Notes under the pieces: generated by a model | What the model was told of the DNA's origin: nothing | The model's input: only the letters and a program-made list of their open reading frames with translations | Databases searched by the model: none | In this document: positions 5,545-6,086 of the stretch, piece by piece | Layout of the letters: each line of letters opens with the position of its first letter | How positions within the stretch are numbered: position 1 is the stretch's first letter | Translations under genes and position numbers: made by a program | NCBI GenBank assembly: GCA_964632365.1 | Contig: CAZWDR010000138.1 | Span: forward strand, 1-6,086 | Origin: ZC4RG30 sp964632365 | Lineage (GTDB): Bacteria > Pseudomonadota > Gammaproteobacteria > Steroidobacterales > Steroidobacteraceae | Direction of reading: 5' to 3' | DNA length: 6,086 nucleotides

Positions 5545-6086
5545 ATGATCGACGCCTCTGGCATGCCTCGGGACCGCAACGAGAAGCCCACCCTATCCGT
5601 CATCGTTCCCTTCTACAACGAAGAGGACAACATCGAGCGCATGCACCAGGCCATGGTCGCGGCGCTCGAGCCCCTGGGTGTGCCCTTCGAGATGGTGATG
5701 GTGAATGACGGCAGCAAGGACAAGACCCTGCCGCTGGCCATCGCCATCGCCGAGCGCGACCCGCGCGTGCGCATCGTCAATTTCCGCCGCAACTATGGCC
5801 AGACCCCGGCCATGGCCGCGGGCATCCAGGAAGCGCGCGGCGAGATCCTCATCACGATGGATGGCGACCTGCAGAACGATCCTGCGGACATCGCGCAGTT
5901 CCTGCAGAAGATGGACGAGGGCTATGACATCGTCGTCGGCTGGCGCTTCAACCGCCAGGACAAGATGATCTCGCGCAAGATTCCCTCGCGCATCGCCAAC
6001 AAGCTGATCGGCAAGGTCACCGGCGTGCCGATCAAGGACAACGGCTGCTCGCTGAAGGCCTATCGCGCCTCGGTGATCAAGCACAT
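5545..6086 (+). CDS. Family 2 glycosyltransferase, polyprenyl-phosphate sugar transferase type, 3' end missing
   Basis: The first 180 residues of a GT-A fold glycosyltransferase of the dolichyl/undecaprenyl-phosphate mannose or glucose synthase group (DPM1-, GtrB- and ArnC-like). These enzymes transfer a sugar from a nucleotide donor to a polyprenyl phosphate at the cytoplasmic membrane face. Visible motifs are LSVIVPFYNEEDNI (17-30), MVNDGSKDKT (52-61, nucleotide-binding Asp55), NYGQTPAMAAGI (83-94), TMDGDLQNDP (104-113) with the metal-binding D106-x-D108, VGWRFNRQD (131-139) and IPSRIANKL (146-154) leading into DNGCSLKAYR (165-174). The frame is open to the window end, so any C-terminal transmembrane helices, as found in GtrB-like members, cannot be seen. 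ATG 5545 is the most upstream sensible start; ATG 5563 is an alternative, and neither has a strong Shine-Dalgarno. It is transcribed away from the GT4 operon. Sugar specificity is not readable. Confidence 0.93.
   Translation, partial: MIDASGMPRDRNEKPTLSVIVPFYNEEDNIERMHQAMVAALEPLGVPFEMVMVNDGSKDKTLPLAIAIAERDPRVRIVNFRRNYGQTPAMAAGIQEARGEILITMDGDLQNDPADIAQFLQKMDEGYDIVVGWRFNRQDKMISRKIPSRIANKLIGKVTGVPIKDNGCSLKAYRASVIKH

Noticed and set aside
5593..6084. 163-codon minus-strand ORF opposite the GT2 gene
   Set aside because: It is antisense to an unmistakable GT2 domain (DGSKDK, DGDLQNDP); the His/Asp/Val-rich composition is typical of a reverse-frame shadow.

Overview
The window is a compact, strongly GC-rich stretch of bacterial DNA. 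Codon third positions are mostly G or C, genes are tightly packed and long spurious antisense ORFs are common, which suits a high-GC proteobacterium. The protein style suggests a gammaproteobacterium, but no rRNA or other marker gene is present to confirm this. I see no tRNA, rRNA, CRISPR array, insertion sequence or phage gene.

Layout: (1) 1-927 (+) is the 3' part of an extended short-chain dehydrogenase (NAD-dependent epimerase/dehydratase family) whose first residues lie outside the window. (2) It converges, across a 21-bp gap, on a three-gene operon read on the minus strand. In transcription order the operon is a 508-residue two-domain protein (5361-3835) with a metal-dependent-hydrolase-like (PHP/amidohydrolase-like) N-terminal half and a SAM-dependent methyltransferase C-terminal half; a family 4-type glycosyltransferase (3838-2684) whose ATG overlaps the previous stop as ATGA; and, after 22 bp, a GlpD-like FAD-dependent oxidoreductase (2661-949). 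(3) A 183-bp divergent intergenic region (5362-5544) separates this operon from (4) the 5' part of a family 2 polyprenyl-phosphate-type glycosyltransferase (5545 to the window end, +).

Taken together, two glycosyltransferases, a sugar-nucleotide-type SDR, a methyltransferase and a flavin oxidoreductase look like part of a glycan or glycolipid assembly locus. One reading is that the GT2 enzyme charges a polyprenyl phosphate at the membrane, the GT4 enzyme adds a sugar in the cytoplasm, and the SDR, methyltransferase and oxidoreductase modify sugar or lipid parts. This is inference from context, and no substrate can be read from the sequence. The most unusual item is the in-frame joining of the hydrolase-like and methyltransferase domains in one ORF. 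Other oddities are the degenerate metal site of the hydrolase half, a missing family glutamate in the GT4 enzyme, and an Arg/Ala-rich linker inside the GlpD-like protein.
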